NCBI GenBank assembly: GCA_963974055.1
Contig: CAXBCP010000008.1
Location: forward strand, 62,001-126,000
Direction of reading: 5' to 3'
From: CAXBCP01 sp963974055
GTDB taxonomy: Bacteria; Pseudomonadota; Alphaproteobacteria; MPNO01; UBA830
Length of the DNA: 64,000 bases
Shown here: positions 42,731-53,178 of the stretch, piece after piece
Layout of the letters: the number at the start of each line of letters is the position of its first letter
How positions within the stretch are numbered: the stretch's first letter is position 1
Position numbers and translations under genes: made by a program
The notes under the pieces: generated by a model
What the model was told of the DNA's origin: nothing
What the model saw: the letters and a program-made list of their open reading frames with translations, nothing else
Databases searched by the model: none

Positions 42731-45016
42731 TTGACGTCTTCCGGGAACAGTGCTGAGCGGGACGTCGAGGCCGCCCGCCCGACCCCGGCAGGAGGGCTTC
42801 TGTTCGCGAGAAGCACCAATACCGTTGATGTCCGCGAGGTCTTCCGCAAAGTCTGGCGCCATAAATGGCTGCTGACGTCGATCACCCTGATCGGCACGTT
42901 CATCGCCGCCCTGGTGATCGTTCAGATGGCGCCGAGATATACCGCGACGGCAACCGTCATGGTGGATCCGAGAGAAAACCAGGCGGTAAATCTTGAAGCC
43001 GTTCTGTCCGGCCTGCCTGCGGATCAGGAGACGATCGAAAGCGAAATCCAGGTTCTTCGGTCGCGCGGCCTTGCGGAACGGGTCGTGAAGAAGCTCAAAC
43101 TGTTCGAGGACCCCGAATTCAACGGCCGCCTCAAACCGCCGACATTCCGCAGCAAGCTGAAGGATGCGCTGAGCCTCAAGAACCTGCTGCCGGACGGGTT
43201 GCTCGAACGGTTGTCCCTGAAAACAGACGAGGTGCCGCCCACCGAAGAGGAAAAGCTTATCCGGGAAAGGGTTTCGATTATCGACGGCCTGCTGGCCCGG
43301 CTATTGGTTTCGCGGGTCGGGCGGTCGCGCGTTATCGAGATTTCAATTATCCACGGCAATCCGCAACGGGCGGCGGCTATCGCGAATACGGTCGCCGATC
43401 TTTACATCGTCGAACAATTGGAAGCGAAGTTCGAGGCGACCCGGCGGGCGGCGCAATGGCTGAACGAACGCCTGACCGGCCTGCGCGCCGAAGTGGACAA
43501 GTCGGAGCGGGCCGTTCAGGAGTTTCGTAAAACGTCGGGCCTGGTCGAGGGCAAGGGCGTAACGATCGCGTCGCAGCAATTGTCGGAGCTGAATTCGCAG
43601 CTCATCGTCGCCCGCAGCGCCCGCGCCGAAGCGAATGCAAGACTACGCCAGGTGGAGAGTCTTCTTCAGGGTGCCAGCGGCGCGGAATCGGTGGCGGAGG
43701 TTCTCAGTTCGCGGCTGATCCAGGATTTGCGCAGCCAGGAAGCCGAGATTCAACGGCGCGCTGCGGAACTTTCGCAGGAATTCGGCGAAAAGCATCCCAA
43801 GATGTTGAACATCCGGGCGGAGATCGCGGACCTCAAGGCCAAGATCGAATCCGAGGTCAAAAAGATCGTCCAGGGCCTGCGAAACGAGGTTGCGGTTTCC
43901 CGGGCGCGGGAAAACGAGCTCGCGCGCGGGATGGGTCAGATGGAACAACGGGTATCCGTCGTGAATCAGAGTGAAGTTCAGCTTCGGGCATTGCAGCGCG
44001 AGGCCGAAGCAAGCCGGACGCTGTACGAAACGTTTCTGACGCGGTTCAAGGAAACACGCGAACAGACGGATTTCCAGCGTCCCGATGCCCGTATAATTTC
44101 CCGGGCGGACACGCCGGGGGCGCCCTCGGCGCCGAAGAAAAGGCTGCTTTTCTTTATCGCGATATTTTTGTCGGCGAGCGTCGGAATCGCGCTCGTCGTC
44201 CTGCTCGAGGCGCTTGACCGGGGTTTCCGCAGCATGGATCAGATCGAAGACCAGACGGGTGTTGTTGCGCTCGGGCTGGTCCCTTCGATCAGGGGCATGA
44301 CGAAACTGGGCAAAGCGCCCCATGACCTGATTGTCGAACAGCCGCGGTCGGCGTTCGGTGAATCGATACGCGCGTTGCATGCCACCATATTGTTGTCGAA
44401 TATCGACCGCCCGCCGAAAACGGTAATGGTCACGTCTTCACTGCCCAACGAAGGCAAAACGTCGATTTCACTGTCATTGGCGCGTCTTGTCGCGCGCACC
44501 GGAACGAACAAGGTTCTCCTGCTGGACTGCGATCTGCGCCGGCCGCAGATTCACGGATTGCTGGGGATGCGGCCGGGGCCGGGCCTGATCCAGGTGCTGA
44601 CGAATGAAGCCAGCCTTGAAGAAGCCATTCAGCGCGACGAGGCGAGCGGGGCGTTCGTTCTCACGGCCGGGGGTTCACCCTCGAACCCGACCGAGCTGCT
44701 TTCTTCCGACCAGTTTGCGTCCCTGCTCGGCAACCTGTGCAGTGGTTTTGATTTTATCGTAATCGACACCTCGCCGGTGCTTGCGGTCAGCGATTCCAGA
44801 ATTCTGACCCGCTCCGTCGATAAAACGATTTTTGTCGTGCGCTGGGTCGAGACGCGTCGGGAAGTCGCCGGCCGTGGGCTGAAACAGCTGATCGAAGCCG
44901 GCTGCGACCTTGCCGGCGTGGTCCTGTCCCAGGTCAATGTGAAGAAGCATTCGAGATACGGATACGGCGATTCCGGCTATTATCATGGCACGTATAAGAA
45001 ATACTATTCGGACTAG
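42731..45016 (+). CDS. Polysaccharide co-polymerase with fused tyrosine kinase, Wzc-like
   Basis: A 761-residue inner-membrane protein. The Wzz domain follows the first helix (WLLTSITLIGTFIAALVIVQ). A long periplasmic coiled coil covers about residues 230-420, and the second helix is near 478-500. The cytoplasmic BY-kinase has Walker A in LPNEGKTS (Gly575-Lys576-Thr577), Walker A' in LLLDCDLRRP and Walker B in FIVIDTSPV. The C-terminus is a Tyr cluster with seven Tyr in 20 residues, the autophosphorylation tail. It controls chain length and polymer export together with Wza. The start is TTG 42731; no ATG fits. Confidence 0.93.
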   Translation: MTSSGNSAERDVEAARPTPAGGLLFARSTNTVDVREVFRKVWRHKWLLTSITLIGTFIAALVIVQMAPRYTATATVMVDPRENQAVNLEAVLSGLPADQETIESEIQVLRSRGLAERVVKKLKLFEDPEFNGRLKPPTFRSKLKDALSLKNLLPDGLLERLSLKTDEVPPTEEEKLIRERVSIIDGLLARLLVSRVGRSRVIEISIIHGNPQRAAAIANTVADLYIVEQLEAKFEATRRAAQWLNERLTGLRAEVDKSERAVQEFRKTSGLVEGKGVTIASQQLSELNSQLIVARSARAEANARLRQVESLLQGASGAESVAEVLSSRLIQDLRSQEAEIQRRAAELSQEFGEKHPKMLNIRAEIADLKAKIESEVKKIVQGLRNEVAVSRARENELARGMGQMEQRVSVVNQSEVQLRALQREAEASRTLYETFLTRFKETREQTDFQRPDARIISRADTPGAPSAPKKRLLFFIAIFLSASVGIALVVLLEALDRGFRSMDQIEDQTGVVALGLVPSIRGMTKLGKAPHDLIVEQPRSAFGESIRALHATILLSNIDRPPKTVMVTSSLPNEGKTSISLSLARLVARTGTNKVLLLDCDLRRPQIHGLLGMRPGPGLIQVLTNEASLEEAIQRDEASGAFVLTAGGSPSNPTELLSSDQFASLLGNLCSGFDFIVIDTSPVLAVSDSRILTRSVDKTIFVVRWVETRREVAGRGLKQLIEAGCDLAGVVLSQVNVKKHSRYGYGDSGYYHGTYKKYYSD

Positions 45017-45036
45017 CCATTGATCGGACAGGCGAG

Positions 45037-45744
45037 TTGAAACGGGCGTTTTCCGTCATTCCTGTTGTCGCAGTCTGCGCCCTGCTGGCGGGGAGCCTGT
45101 TATGGCTGGCCATGCCGAGGCTTGGCGCGGCCTATATCGCAATGCCGTTCGACAGGCAGATTGCGGGATCTCCCCGGATCCGTGCCCTCGACCGGGAGGC
45201 GGCAACCGGATTGGCGAAGAATTTTGAACGCCTGATCGCCATGACGCCGGCGCAGCCCTACAGTCTGGCCGCGATCACGATGTACACTCAATTGCTGCGG
45301 ATTGCGGATGTCGACAAGCGCGTGGCAGCGGCTGCGCGGATGCACGATGCCGCCATTCGCGAACTTTCATGGCGTCCGATGCAGTCGCGCGTGTGGTGGG
45401 CGCTGAGCTATGCGGACTACACGCGGGACCGTTGGATGTCAGCGTCTTCGCGGGCGGCGATTCTGCGCAGCGTCGAGCTCCAGGAATATGCGTTGTCGCT
45501 GGTGCCGGTCAGATTGCAGTTGATCTTGCGGCACTGGCGGCAGATTCCGTCTGCGCAACGGGGCGCCTTAAGATCGCAATTTGTGCAGGTATGGCGGCTG
45601 AATCCGCGCAGGCTGACCGCACTTGCGAGAAACCCGAATTACACCGATATCATCAGGTGGTCGTTGGCGATCGAACCGGCAATGTTGAGAAGCCTGGAAG
45701 CCGGTCTGGGGAAGATGCGCCTTCAACCTGTAAAGCCGCAATAG
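45037..45744 (+). CDS. Membrane-anchored protein of unknown function
   Basis: A 235-residue protein starting at TTG 45037, 20 bases after the co-polymerase stop. One N-terminal hydrophobic segment (VIPVVAVCALLAGSLLWLAM) is followed by a helical Arg/Trp-rich region with TPR-like spacing (ELSWRPMQSRVWWALSYADY, EYALSLVPVRLQLILRHWRQ). I do not recognise the family. Its position between Wzc and the ligase, and convergent with it, suggests an accessory role in polymer assembly. Confidence 0.7.
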   Translation: MKRAFSVIPVVAVCALLAGSLLWLAMPRLGAAYIAMPFDRQIAGSPRIRALDREAATGLAKNFERLIAMTPAQPYSLAAITMYTQLLRIADVDKRVAAAARMHDAAIRELSWRPMQSRVWWALSYADYTRDRWMSASSRAAILRSVELQEYALSLVPVRLQLILRHWRQIPSAQRGALRSQFVQVWRLNPRRLTALARNPNYTDIIRWSLAIEPAMLRSLEAGLGKMRLQPVKPQ

Positions 45745-45764
45745 GTTCCGTTCGTAACGGACAT

Positions 45765-47123
45765 TCAGGCGTTTGGATCGCTGCTGCTACGGGATTGCGC
45801 AACGCATGTTCCGAGGACAAGCGCGAGCGTCGCCGCCACGGCCGGAATCTGGAGCGTGAAATCGACAATGCTGTGCAGTCCGACCAGAACGAGGACCGCG
45901 AACCCCGCGGCTGGAAAGTAGTGATTCCGTTTCCGTAACCGAACCCCGCGAAGACAGATGAAGGCGAGCCAGATGAAGCAGGCGACCAGGGCTACGGTTG
46001 CGGGAATCCCGAGACCCTGTGCATTGTCGAGGTACTCGTTATGGGCACGGATGATCCTGGTGGCGATTTCCGGTGGATGGTACGTCGCGAATACCGGCTC
46101 GAACGTGCCCAGCCCCCAGCCGAGGAACGGGTGCTCTCGGATGGCTTCGATCGTTTTCGCGTAGATCAACGTACGGGAGCCGGCGCCGGAATTTGCGAGC
46201 CGGTCGAAAATAGCGCCGCCGCCTATGAACACGAATGCGATCGCAGCCAGGGCGAGCGCCCTGACGAATGCCCGTCGGAACGGGATCATCAGATTTCGGG
46301 CCAGGCTCAGTGCCACAAAGAAAGCGCCGCCCGCAATCAGGCCGGCCAGCATTCCGCCCCGCGAATCCGATAGAAGAAGCGCCGAAAAAAGGGCGACCAG
46401 TCCGACAATCAGAAACCAGACCCGTTCGAACAGGAGCGTGATCAGAACGCGGGCTTTTTCCTGTGCGCCCAGCGCCGAAAAATTGGTGTCGCCCAGGCTC
46501 CGGACAAGCAGGGCGAGGGTGCATACGAGGCCCATGCCGGCATAGGTCGCGTAGCCGTTTTTATACCGGAAGGTGCTGGTCAGGCTGTCGGGATAGAACT
46601 CTTTGTCGAACCAGAGAATTTTCTTCATCCCGGTCAGTTCTACAGCGATACCGTAAGAGGCATATAAAAGCCCGGACACTGCTATGACGTAAAATACCTG
46701 TTTCGCTCTTTGCGTCGATTTGCCGAACTGCAGCGCGAGCCAGAATATGCCGGCGTAGCTCAATAACCGCATGATGGATGTTTCGGTCGCATAGGGGTCG
46801 ACGGAAATAAACCCAGGGATGTTCTGACCCAGTATCCGGGATGTTTCTGCCCAGACCGGGTTGTGCCATGAAGCGGGCGTCCAGGGGGACATCTGGATAC
46901 AGGCCCATAGGATTACGCCGCCAAACAGCAGGACCGGCCCTGAAACATGTCGGACAGGAATGGGAAGTGGCGCCCGGGAGAACAGCGTGTGGACCGTCCA
47001 TAATCCGATCAGCAAGGCGACGACGACGGCGATGAGCGAATAGGACCAGGGATAGATCGATCCGAACGGAACCGGCGACAGGACGACCGTTCCGAGGAGA
47101 CTCCAGAATACGATCCGCGGCAT
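45765..47123 (-). CDS. O-antigen ligase / Wzy-like polymerase family membrane protein
   Basis: A 452-residue polytopic membrane protein with about 11-12 hydrophobic segments. A large periplasmic loop lies between helices near residues 110-180. The Wzy_C region contains ALLLSDSRGGMLAG and then HPFLGWGLGTFEPVFATYHP with RAHNEYLDNAQGLG, the conserved His/Asn signature. It either polymerises the repeat units or ligates the chain. Since no other Wzy candidate is clear in the locus, the polymerase role is likely. It is transcribed leftward and convergent with the preceding gene. Confidence 0.88.
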   Translation of the reverse strand: MPRIVFWSLLGTVVLSPVPFGSIYPWSYSLIAVVVALLIGLWTVHTLFSRAPLPIPVRHVSGPVLLFGGVILWACIQMSPWTPASWHNPVWAETSRILGQNIPGFISVDPYATETSIMRLLSYAGIFWLALQFGKSTQRAKQVFYVIAVSGLLYASYGIAVELTGMKKILWFDKEFYPDSLTSTFRYKNGYATYAGMGLVCTLALLVRSLGDTNFSALGAQEKARVLITLLFERVWFLIVGLVALFSALLLSDSRGGMLAGLIAGGAFFVALSLARNLMIPFRRAFVRALALAAIAFVFIGGGAIFDRLANSGAGSRTLIYAKTIEAIREHPFLGWGLGTFEPVFATYHPPEIATRIIRAHNEYLDNAQGLGIPATVALVACFIWLAFICLRGVRLRKRNHYFPAAGFAVLVLVGLHSIVDFTLQIPAVAATLALVLGTCVAQSRSSSDPNA

Positions 47124-47298
47124 TTTCCGAAAAGCCTCCCCCAGACACTAATGACCACGCGATGTCGCACCGATATGACGTGCCACGTGAATTTTTATGG
47201 CGTAAACGGGAAGTATTCAAGCAACCCAAGTTCCTTGGGGAACCTGAATTCGCTAGATTGCCGCCTCGATCTGCGAGAACCGTGCGGGGGAAGAACCT

Positions 47299-48342
47299 TT
47301 GACCGACGATAATACGCTGACAATCCGCCGTCCCGACGACTGGCATCTTCATTTGCGCGACGACGCCATGCTGGGCGCGGTGCTGCCCTTCACGGCGGCC
47401 GTTTTCGGCCGGGCGATCGTCATGCCCAACCTGACGCCGCCCGTCGCGGTGGCGGCCGATGCCGTGGCCTATCGCGACCGTATCGTTTCCGCGCTGCCGC
47501 CGGAATCCCGGTTCGAACCGCTGATGACGGCCTATCTGACCGATGCGACCGATCCCGCCGATCTGGAGCAGGGCCATGCCGACGGCATCTTCACGGCGGC
47601 GAAGCTGTATCCGGCGGGGGCGACGACGAATTCCGTCAATGGCGTCACCGATATCGCCAATATCCGGGGCGTGCTGGCGGCCATGGAGCGCATCGGCATG
47701 CCGTTGCTGGTGCATGGCGAAGTGACGGACCCGGCGGTCGATATCTTCGACCGCGAAAAGACGTTCATCGAGCGCGTGCTGATCCCGACACTGGCGGATT
47801 TTCCCGGCCTGCGCGTGGTGTTCGAACACATCACCACCGCCGACGGGGTGGATTTCGTGCGCGGCGCCGGGGAAAACGTTGCGGCGACCGTTACCCCGCA
47901 TCATCTCGTCATCAACCGCAATGCCCTGTTCGCCGGCGGGATGCGCCCGCACATGTTCTGCCTGCCGGTGGCGAAACGCGAACGCCACCGCCTGGCGCTT
48001 CGCGATGCCGCGACGTCGGGCGATGCGTCGTTCTTTCTCGGCACGGATTCGGCGCCTCATCCGGTCTCCGCCAAGGAAACCGATTGCGGCTGTGCCGGTA
48101 TTTTCAACGCGCCGTCGGCGCTTGAAGTCTATGCGCAGGTCTTCGAAGACGAGGGCGCGCTGGACCGACTGGAGGCATTCGCCTCGCTCAACGGGCCCGC
48201 GTTTTACGGCCTGCCCGTCAACAAGGACACGATAACGCTGGTCCGCGGTACGCGCCCGGCAGATGCGCTGCTTACCGTCGGCGACGAACAGGTGCTGCCA
48301 TTCGACACCGGTGCGCCGGTCGGGTGGACGATCGGGGGCTGA
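47299..48342 (+). CDS. pyrC: Dihydroorotase, class II
   Basis: A 347-residue zinc amidohydrolase of pyrimidine synthesis that cyclises carbamoyl-aspartate to dihydroorotate. It has WHLHLRDD (metal His pair), KLYPAGATTNS with the candidate carboxylated Lys, LLVHGEVT and FEHITT (metal His) and the catalytic Asp in FLGTDSAPHP. The length is normal for PyrC. The start is TTG 47299 with GGGGGAAG upstream. It stands alone on its strand after the polysaccharide locus and marks the return to housekeeping genes. Confidence 0.95.
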   Translation: MTDDNTLTIRRPDDWHLHLRDDAMLGAVLPFTAAVFGRAIVMPNLTPPVAVAADAVAYRDRIVSALPPESRFEPLMTAYLTDATDPADLEQGHADGIFTAAKLYPAGATTNSVNGVTDIANIRGVLAAMERIGMPLLVHGEVTDPAVDIFDREKTFIERVLIPTLADFPGLRVVFEHITTADGVDFVRGAGENVAATVTPHHLVINRNALFAGGMRPHMFCLPVAKRERHRLALRDAATSGDASFFLGTDSAPHPVSAKETDCGCAGIFNAPSALEVYAQVFEDEGALDRLEAFASLNGPAFYGLPVNKDTITLVRGTRPADALLTVGDEQVLPFDTGAPVGWTIGG

Positions 48343-48663
48343 TCAGCCCTCGGCGCATTCCGTGATTTCGCCGCCGGGATTCTCGAGGATGAGAAAGCAG
48401 TCGTAGCGTTCCAGGGTCGGGCGGTTGCCCCAGTGGGCCTCGGCGCGTTCCAGCCACGCCGCGTCATGGCCCTTGTCGGCGTCCTCCAGGCTTTCCCACA
48501 GATAGATGCCCTTGGTGACGAGCGTGTCCGGATCGCGCACGAACATCTTGCGGACCAGGCCCGGGAAATCGGTCCAGCGATCGAACGTTCCGGCGGCATC
48601 GCGCACCATTTCGTCGCGGTCCATGCCGGGGGTTCTGTTGAAAGAGACGATTTCGGTGATCAT
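48343..48663 (-). CDS. Small protein, dimeric alpha/beta-barrel-like
   Basis: A 106-residue cytoplasmic protein starting MITEIVSFNRTPGMDRDEMV with YLWESLEDADKGHDAAWLER. This alternation resembles the ferredoxin-like ABM/YdhR group (putative mono-oxygenase or stress-related dimers). An AAGGAAA ribosome-binding site precedes the ATG. It is convergent with pyrC, stops adjoining. The function is unknown. Confidence 0.7.
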   Translation of the reverse strand: MITEIVSFNRTPGMDRDEMVRDAAGTFDRWTDFPGLVRKMFVRDPDTLVTKGIYLWESLEDADKGHDAAWLERAEAHWGNRPTLERYDCFLILENPGGEITECAEG

Positions 48664-48810
48664 GGGATTTTCCTTCGGGAACGGGCCGGTGGCGGGAAAT
48701 CATAAACCCGTCGCGCCCGTCCGCCAAGAAAGCGCCGATCCGCTGGCCTCCCGCCGTCTTGTATCGTAAACCTGTGTCAACGAATTCATATCTGGATAGC
48801 GGAGACGAAA

Positions 48811-50307
<1,497 letters not shown>

Positions 50308-50354
50308 GGCTGGCTATCTCCCGGCGCGGAGGTCGAGCGAAACCAGGGTGACGG

Positions 50355-50476
50355 TCGAGGCCGCCCCGCAGCAGGTTACGGGTCAGCACGGCGCCAAGGG
50401 AGCCGTCGCGGTTGCTCGCGCCGATCACCGCAACCGATCGCGGTTTGAACAGATGATCGAGGTTTCTGGTCGTCAT
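50355..50476 (-). pseudogene. Remnant of NDP-forming acyl-CoA synthetase (CoA-binding N-terminus)
   Basis: The first ~40 residues are a sharp match to the CoA-binding domain of PatZ/Acs-type NDP-forming acyl-CoA synthetases: MTTRNLDHLFKPRSVAVIGA, then SNRDGSLGAVLTRNLLRGGL. After that the frame loses the family pattern and runs into the 3' end of mmsA. The usual protein is several hundred residues longer, so the rest has been deleted. It may still make a short peptide. The remnant probably once followed mmsA as a divergent or neighbouring catabolic gene. Confidence 0.7.
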
Positions 50477-50636
50477 GTGGCCTCCGCTCCGAAAAACCTG
50501 CCGATCCCTAATGGGGAAATCTACCTACCGTCCCTTACCCTATCGTGACAGGTTGTAACCGGCCTTGATCTGTGTGCATTTCATCGGCAACAAAATTACC
50601 CGACAAAGGATCGGGCGCGAGCAGGAGGGAGCGAAC

Positions 50637-51698
50637 ATGAACGATACCACCGTCGCAGCGGCGCTGCAGCACTGGGCCCCGCGACTGGTCGCCAATGGCG
50701 TGCCGCTGACCGATTTTCAGGAAGTGACTGCGGCGATCTCCGCCTGGGACGACTGGTGCGCAGCCTGGTCGGCCCGCGCCGCCATCCACGAAGACATGGG
50801 ACGCATCGCGCTGGCGGACGGATACACGCTGTCGGCGGCGGATCACCTGAAAACCGCGGCTGTCTGCTACCATTTCGGCAAGTTCCTCTTCATGCACGAT
50901 CCGGTGCAGATGCGTGCGGCCCATGACAAGGCGGTGGATTGTCACCGGACGGCATTGCCTCATATGCGTCCGCCCGGCGAACGCGTCGAGATTCCGTATG
51001 AAGGAACGACCCTGAAAGCGAACCTGCGCAAACCTCTGGGTGCGGAGCGCCCCCCGGTTCTGATCATGTGCGTCGGGCTGGATTCGACAAAGGAGGAAAT
51101 GGACGCCTACGCGGTGCCGTTCCTCGACCGCGGAATCGCCATTCTCGCCTTTGACGGGCCGGGCCAGGGGGAGGCGGAATACGACCTGCCGATCCGCGGC
51201 GATTATGAGGCGCCGGTCGGCGCTGTGCTCGACTGGATCGATACGCGCGGGGATCTGGACAACGGCAGTATCGGTATCTGGGGCGTCAGCCTCGGCGGGT
51301 ATTATGCGCCGCGCGCGGCAGCGCACCATGACCGGCTGAAGGCCTGCGTGTCCCTGACCGGTCCGTTCAACTGGGCGGAAGCCTGGACGACGCTGCCGGA
51401 TCTGACCCGCGCCGCCTTCGTCGCCCGCAGCCACAGCGCGACCGAGGCGGACGCGGCCGAAAAGGCGAACGCGCTGACCCTCGAAGGCGTTGTCGGGAAT
51501 ATTAAATGTCCGGTTTTCGTCGTGGCCGGCAAGCAGGACAGGGTTATTCCCTGGGACCATGCAAAACGCATCGCCGACGGTGCATCCGGCCCGGTGACCT
51601 TCCTGCCGCTTGAAGACGCAGGCCACGTTGCCAATAACCGGACCTATCGCTACCGGCTGCAATCGGCGGACTGGATGGCGGATATATTGTGCGGGTGA
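50637..51698 (+). CDS. Alpha/beta hydrolase, FrsA/DUF1100-like esterase
   Basis: A 353-residue hydrolase with an N-terminal helical region (about 1-110) and a C-terminal alpha/beta domain. The nucleophile elbow is GVSLGG (IWGVSLGGYYAPRAA), the acid is in VAGKQDRVIPWDH and the His in LEDAGHVANN. FDGPGQGEAEYDLPIRGDYE is a family hallmark, as in 2,6-dihydroxypseudooxynicotine hydrolase and YqiA/FrsA-like enzymes. ATG 50637 has AGGAGG nine bases upstream. It is convergent with the binding protein gene across a shared terminator. Confidence 0.82.
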   Translation: MNDTTVAAALQHWAPRLVANGVPLTDFQEVTAAISAWDDWCAAWSARAAIHEDMGRIALADGYTLSAADHLKTAAVCYHFGKFLFMHDPVQMRAAHDKAVDCHRTALPHMRPPGERVEIPYEGTTLKANLRKPLGAERPPVLIMCVGLDSTKEEMDAYAVPFLDRGIAILAFDGPGQGEAEYDLPIRGDYEAPVGAVLDWIDTRGDLDNGSIGIWGVSLGGYYAPRAAAHHDRLKACVSLTGPFNWAEAWTTLPDLTRAAFVARSHSATEADAAEKANALTLEGVVGNIKCPVFVVAGKQDRVIPWDHAKRIADGASGPVTFLPLEDAGHVANNRTYRYRLQSADWMADILCG

Positions 51699-51730
51699 TT
51701 GCGCCGCTTCAGGGGCGTTCTCGGAAAGAT

Positions 51731-51764
51731 GTTTGCCGGCGGCGCTTTCGCACCGCCGGCAAAC
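51731..51764. terminator. Bidirectional terminator hairpin
   Basis: A perfect 12-bp stem (gtttgccggcgg / ccgccggcaaac) with a 10-base loop lies midway between two convergent genes. There is only a weak T-run, so it may be factor-assisted. Confidence 0.6.
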
Positions 51765-51806
51765 GGAACCCGATCCAGGCACACACTCAACTGAACCGGG
51801 TCACTG

Positions 51807-52859
51807 TCAGCTTCCTGCGCCGTAGATCAGCTTGCGCGCATGGGCCACGACTTCCGGCGACGCATTGCGCACGGCGGCGGTAACGACTTCGTTGATCTTC
51901 TCGCCGGTCGCAGGGATCAGGCGCAGTTTCTGTTTTTTCAGATCGGCGACGAAGGCGGGGTCGGCATTCATCCTGGCATAGGCGCTCCGGAGCAGCGCGA
52001 CGGTCTCCTTGTCGACGCCGGGCGGCAGCGCCAGCCCGCGTCCCAGCAGGCCGAGAACCTTGATGAAATCGACCGCCTTCCTGTCCATCTCGTTTGTCAC
52101 GAGGTCCGAGATCATCGGAACCGAAGCAGGCAGGTCGGGGTCCTTGTACACGCCGATCTGGGCGATAGGCCCGCCGAACGGTTTGTCTTTCGTGAACCAG
52201 TGCGGAACCTTTGACGACCAGGCCAGCCAGTTATAGGCAGACGCCTGGGCCTCGCCCTGTTCGATCGCCAGAATCGACCCGGACGATCCCTTGTAGCCCT
52301 GCACGATCTTGATCTTGTACCCGAACAGTCCGTTCAGCAGGCCGGGGATCATGTACCCCGTGGATGCCTTGCCGGATGTCGCGACGATCAGCTTCTTGGT
52401 TTCCAGGTCCTTGAGCTTCGTGACGCCCGAATCCGTCCGCGCGACCATGACGACATTGGTCTGGTTCGACGATCCGAGCCAGCTGAAATCCTCCGACCTG
52501 TAGCGCATTTTCTTCGGCCGCATGAGCTGGTTGAGCACGCTGTTGTCGAGCGGCACGATCATGTTCAGCCCGTCCTTGGGCATGACGTTATAGGCCCAGT
52601 TCATGGCCTTTGCGCCGCCGGCGCCGGGCATGTGCTGGAGGATCAGTGTCGGGTTTCCGGGGATGTGTTTTCCCAGATGGTTTGTGAACGCGACGCCGTA
52701 CTTGTCATACGTGCCGCCGGGCCCATAAGGGATGACGATCTTGATCGTTTTCCCCTTGAAATCCATGGCGTGTGCGTCCGGTCCGGCGACAACGGCGCCG
52801 ATGGCGGCCAGTGCTGTAATACCGATCGCGAATGTCCGTTGAATTCCGTCGTTCCGCAT
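51807..52859 (-). CDS. Tripartite tricarboxylate transporter-type binding protein (Bug family)
   Basis: A 350-residue exported protein. The signal peptide ends GPDAHAM. The mature part starts KTIKIVIPYGPGGTYDKYGV and has LILQHMPGAGGAKAMNWAYN, the classic Bug/TctC N-lobe pattern. These proteins bind carboxylates for TctAB-type carriers or act as sensors. No tctA or tctB is seen in the window, so it is an orphan, as is common in this family. GGAGGC lies before the ATG (bases 52865-52870 on the plus strand). Confidence 0.85.
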   Translation of the reverse strand: MRNDGIQRTFAIGITALAAIGAVVAGPDAHAMDFKGKTIKIVIPYGPGGTYDKYGVAFTNHLGKHIPGNPTLILQHMPGAGGAKAMNWAYNVMPKDGLNMIVPLDNSVLNQLMRPKKMRYRSEDFSWLGSSNQTNVVMVARTDSGVTKLKDLETKKLIVATSGKASTGYMIPGLLNGLFGYKIKIVQGYKGSSGSILAIEQGEAQASAYNWLAWSSKVPHWFTKDKPFGGPIAQIGVYKDPDLPASVPMISDLVTNEMDRKAVDFIKVLGLLGRGLALPPGVDKETVALLRSAYARMNADPAFVADLKKQKLRLIPATGEKINEVVTAAVRNASPEVVAHARKLIYGAGS

Positions 52860-53178
52860 CGCAATGCCTCCTGAATGAAAAACTGGTTACCCGAAAGGAG
52901 TGCAATATTTATGCCAGTTCGTCGCGAAAGGCGGATTCCGCAAAGGCTTTTCCTGTTAGGTCGTTATTGAAAAACCATATTGCGGCTCGGAGGCGATTCA
53001 ACGGGGGCTGCAGCACCAATCTTCTCCCGGCGTCATGCCGGAAAGTCCTGCGGCAGAGCCGGCAGGCTGCTGCGTCGCCGCTTTTTTAGCCGTGCTGCAA
53101 AAATAGTGCCCGCTTTCCAACGGATAGCGGTGACGGAACGCGACCGATCCCGGTCTGTGCGGACTGGGCGGCGCCGGC
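52860..53178. other. 319-base intergenic region
   Basis: It holds the upstream region of the Bug-type gene and the end of the sugar dehydrogenase gene. No gene or strong repeat is seen. Confidence 0.4.
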
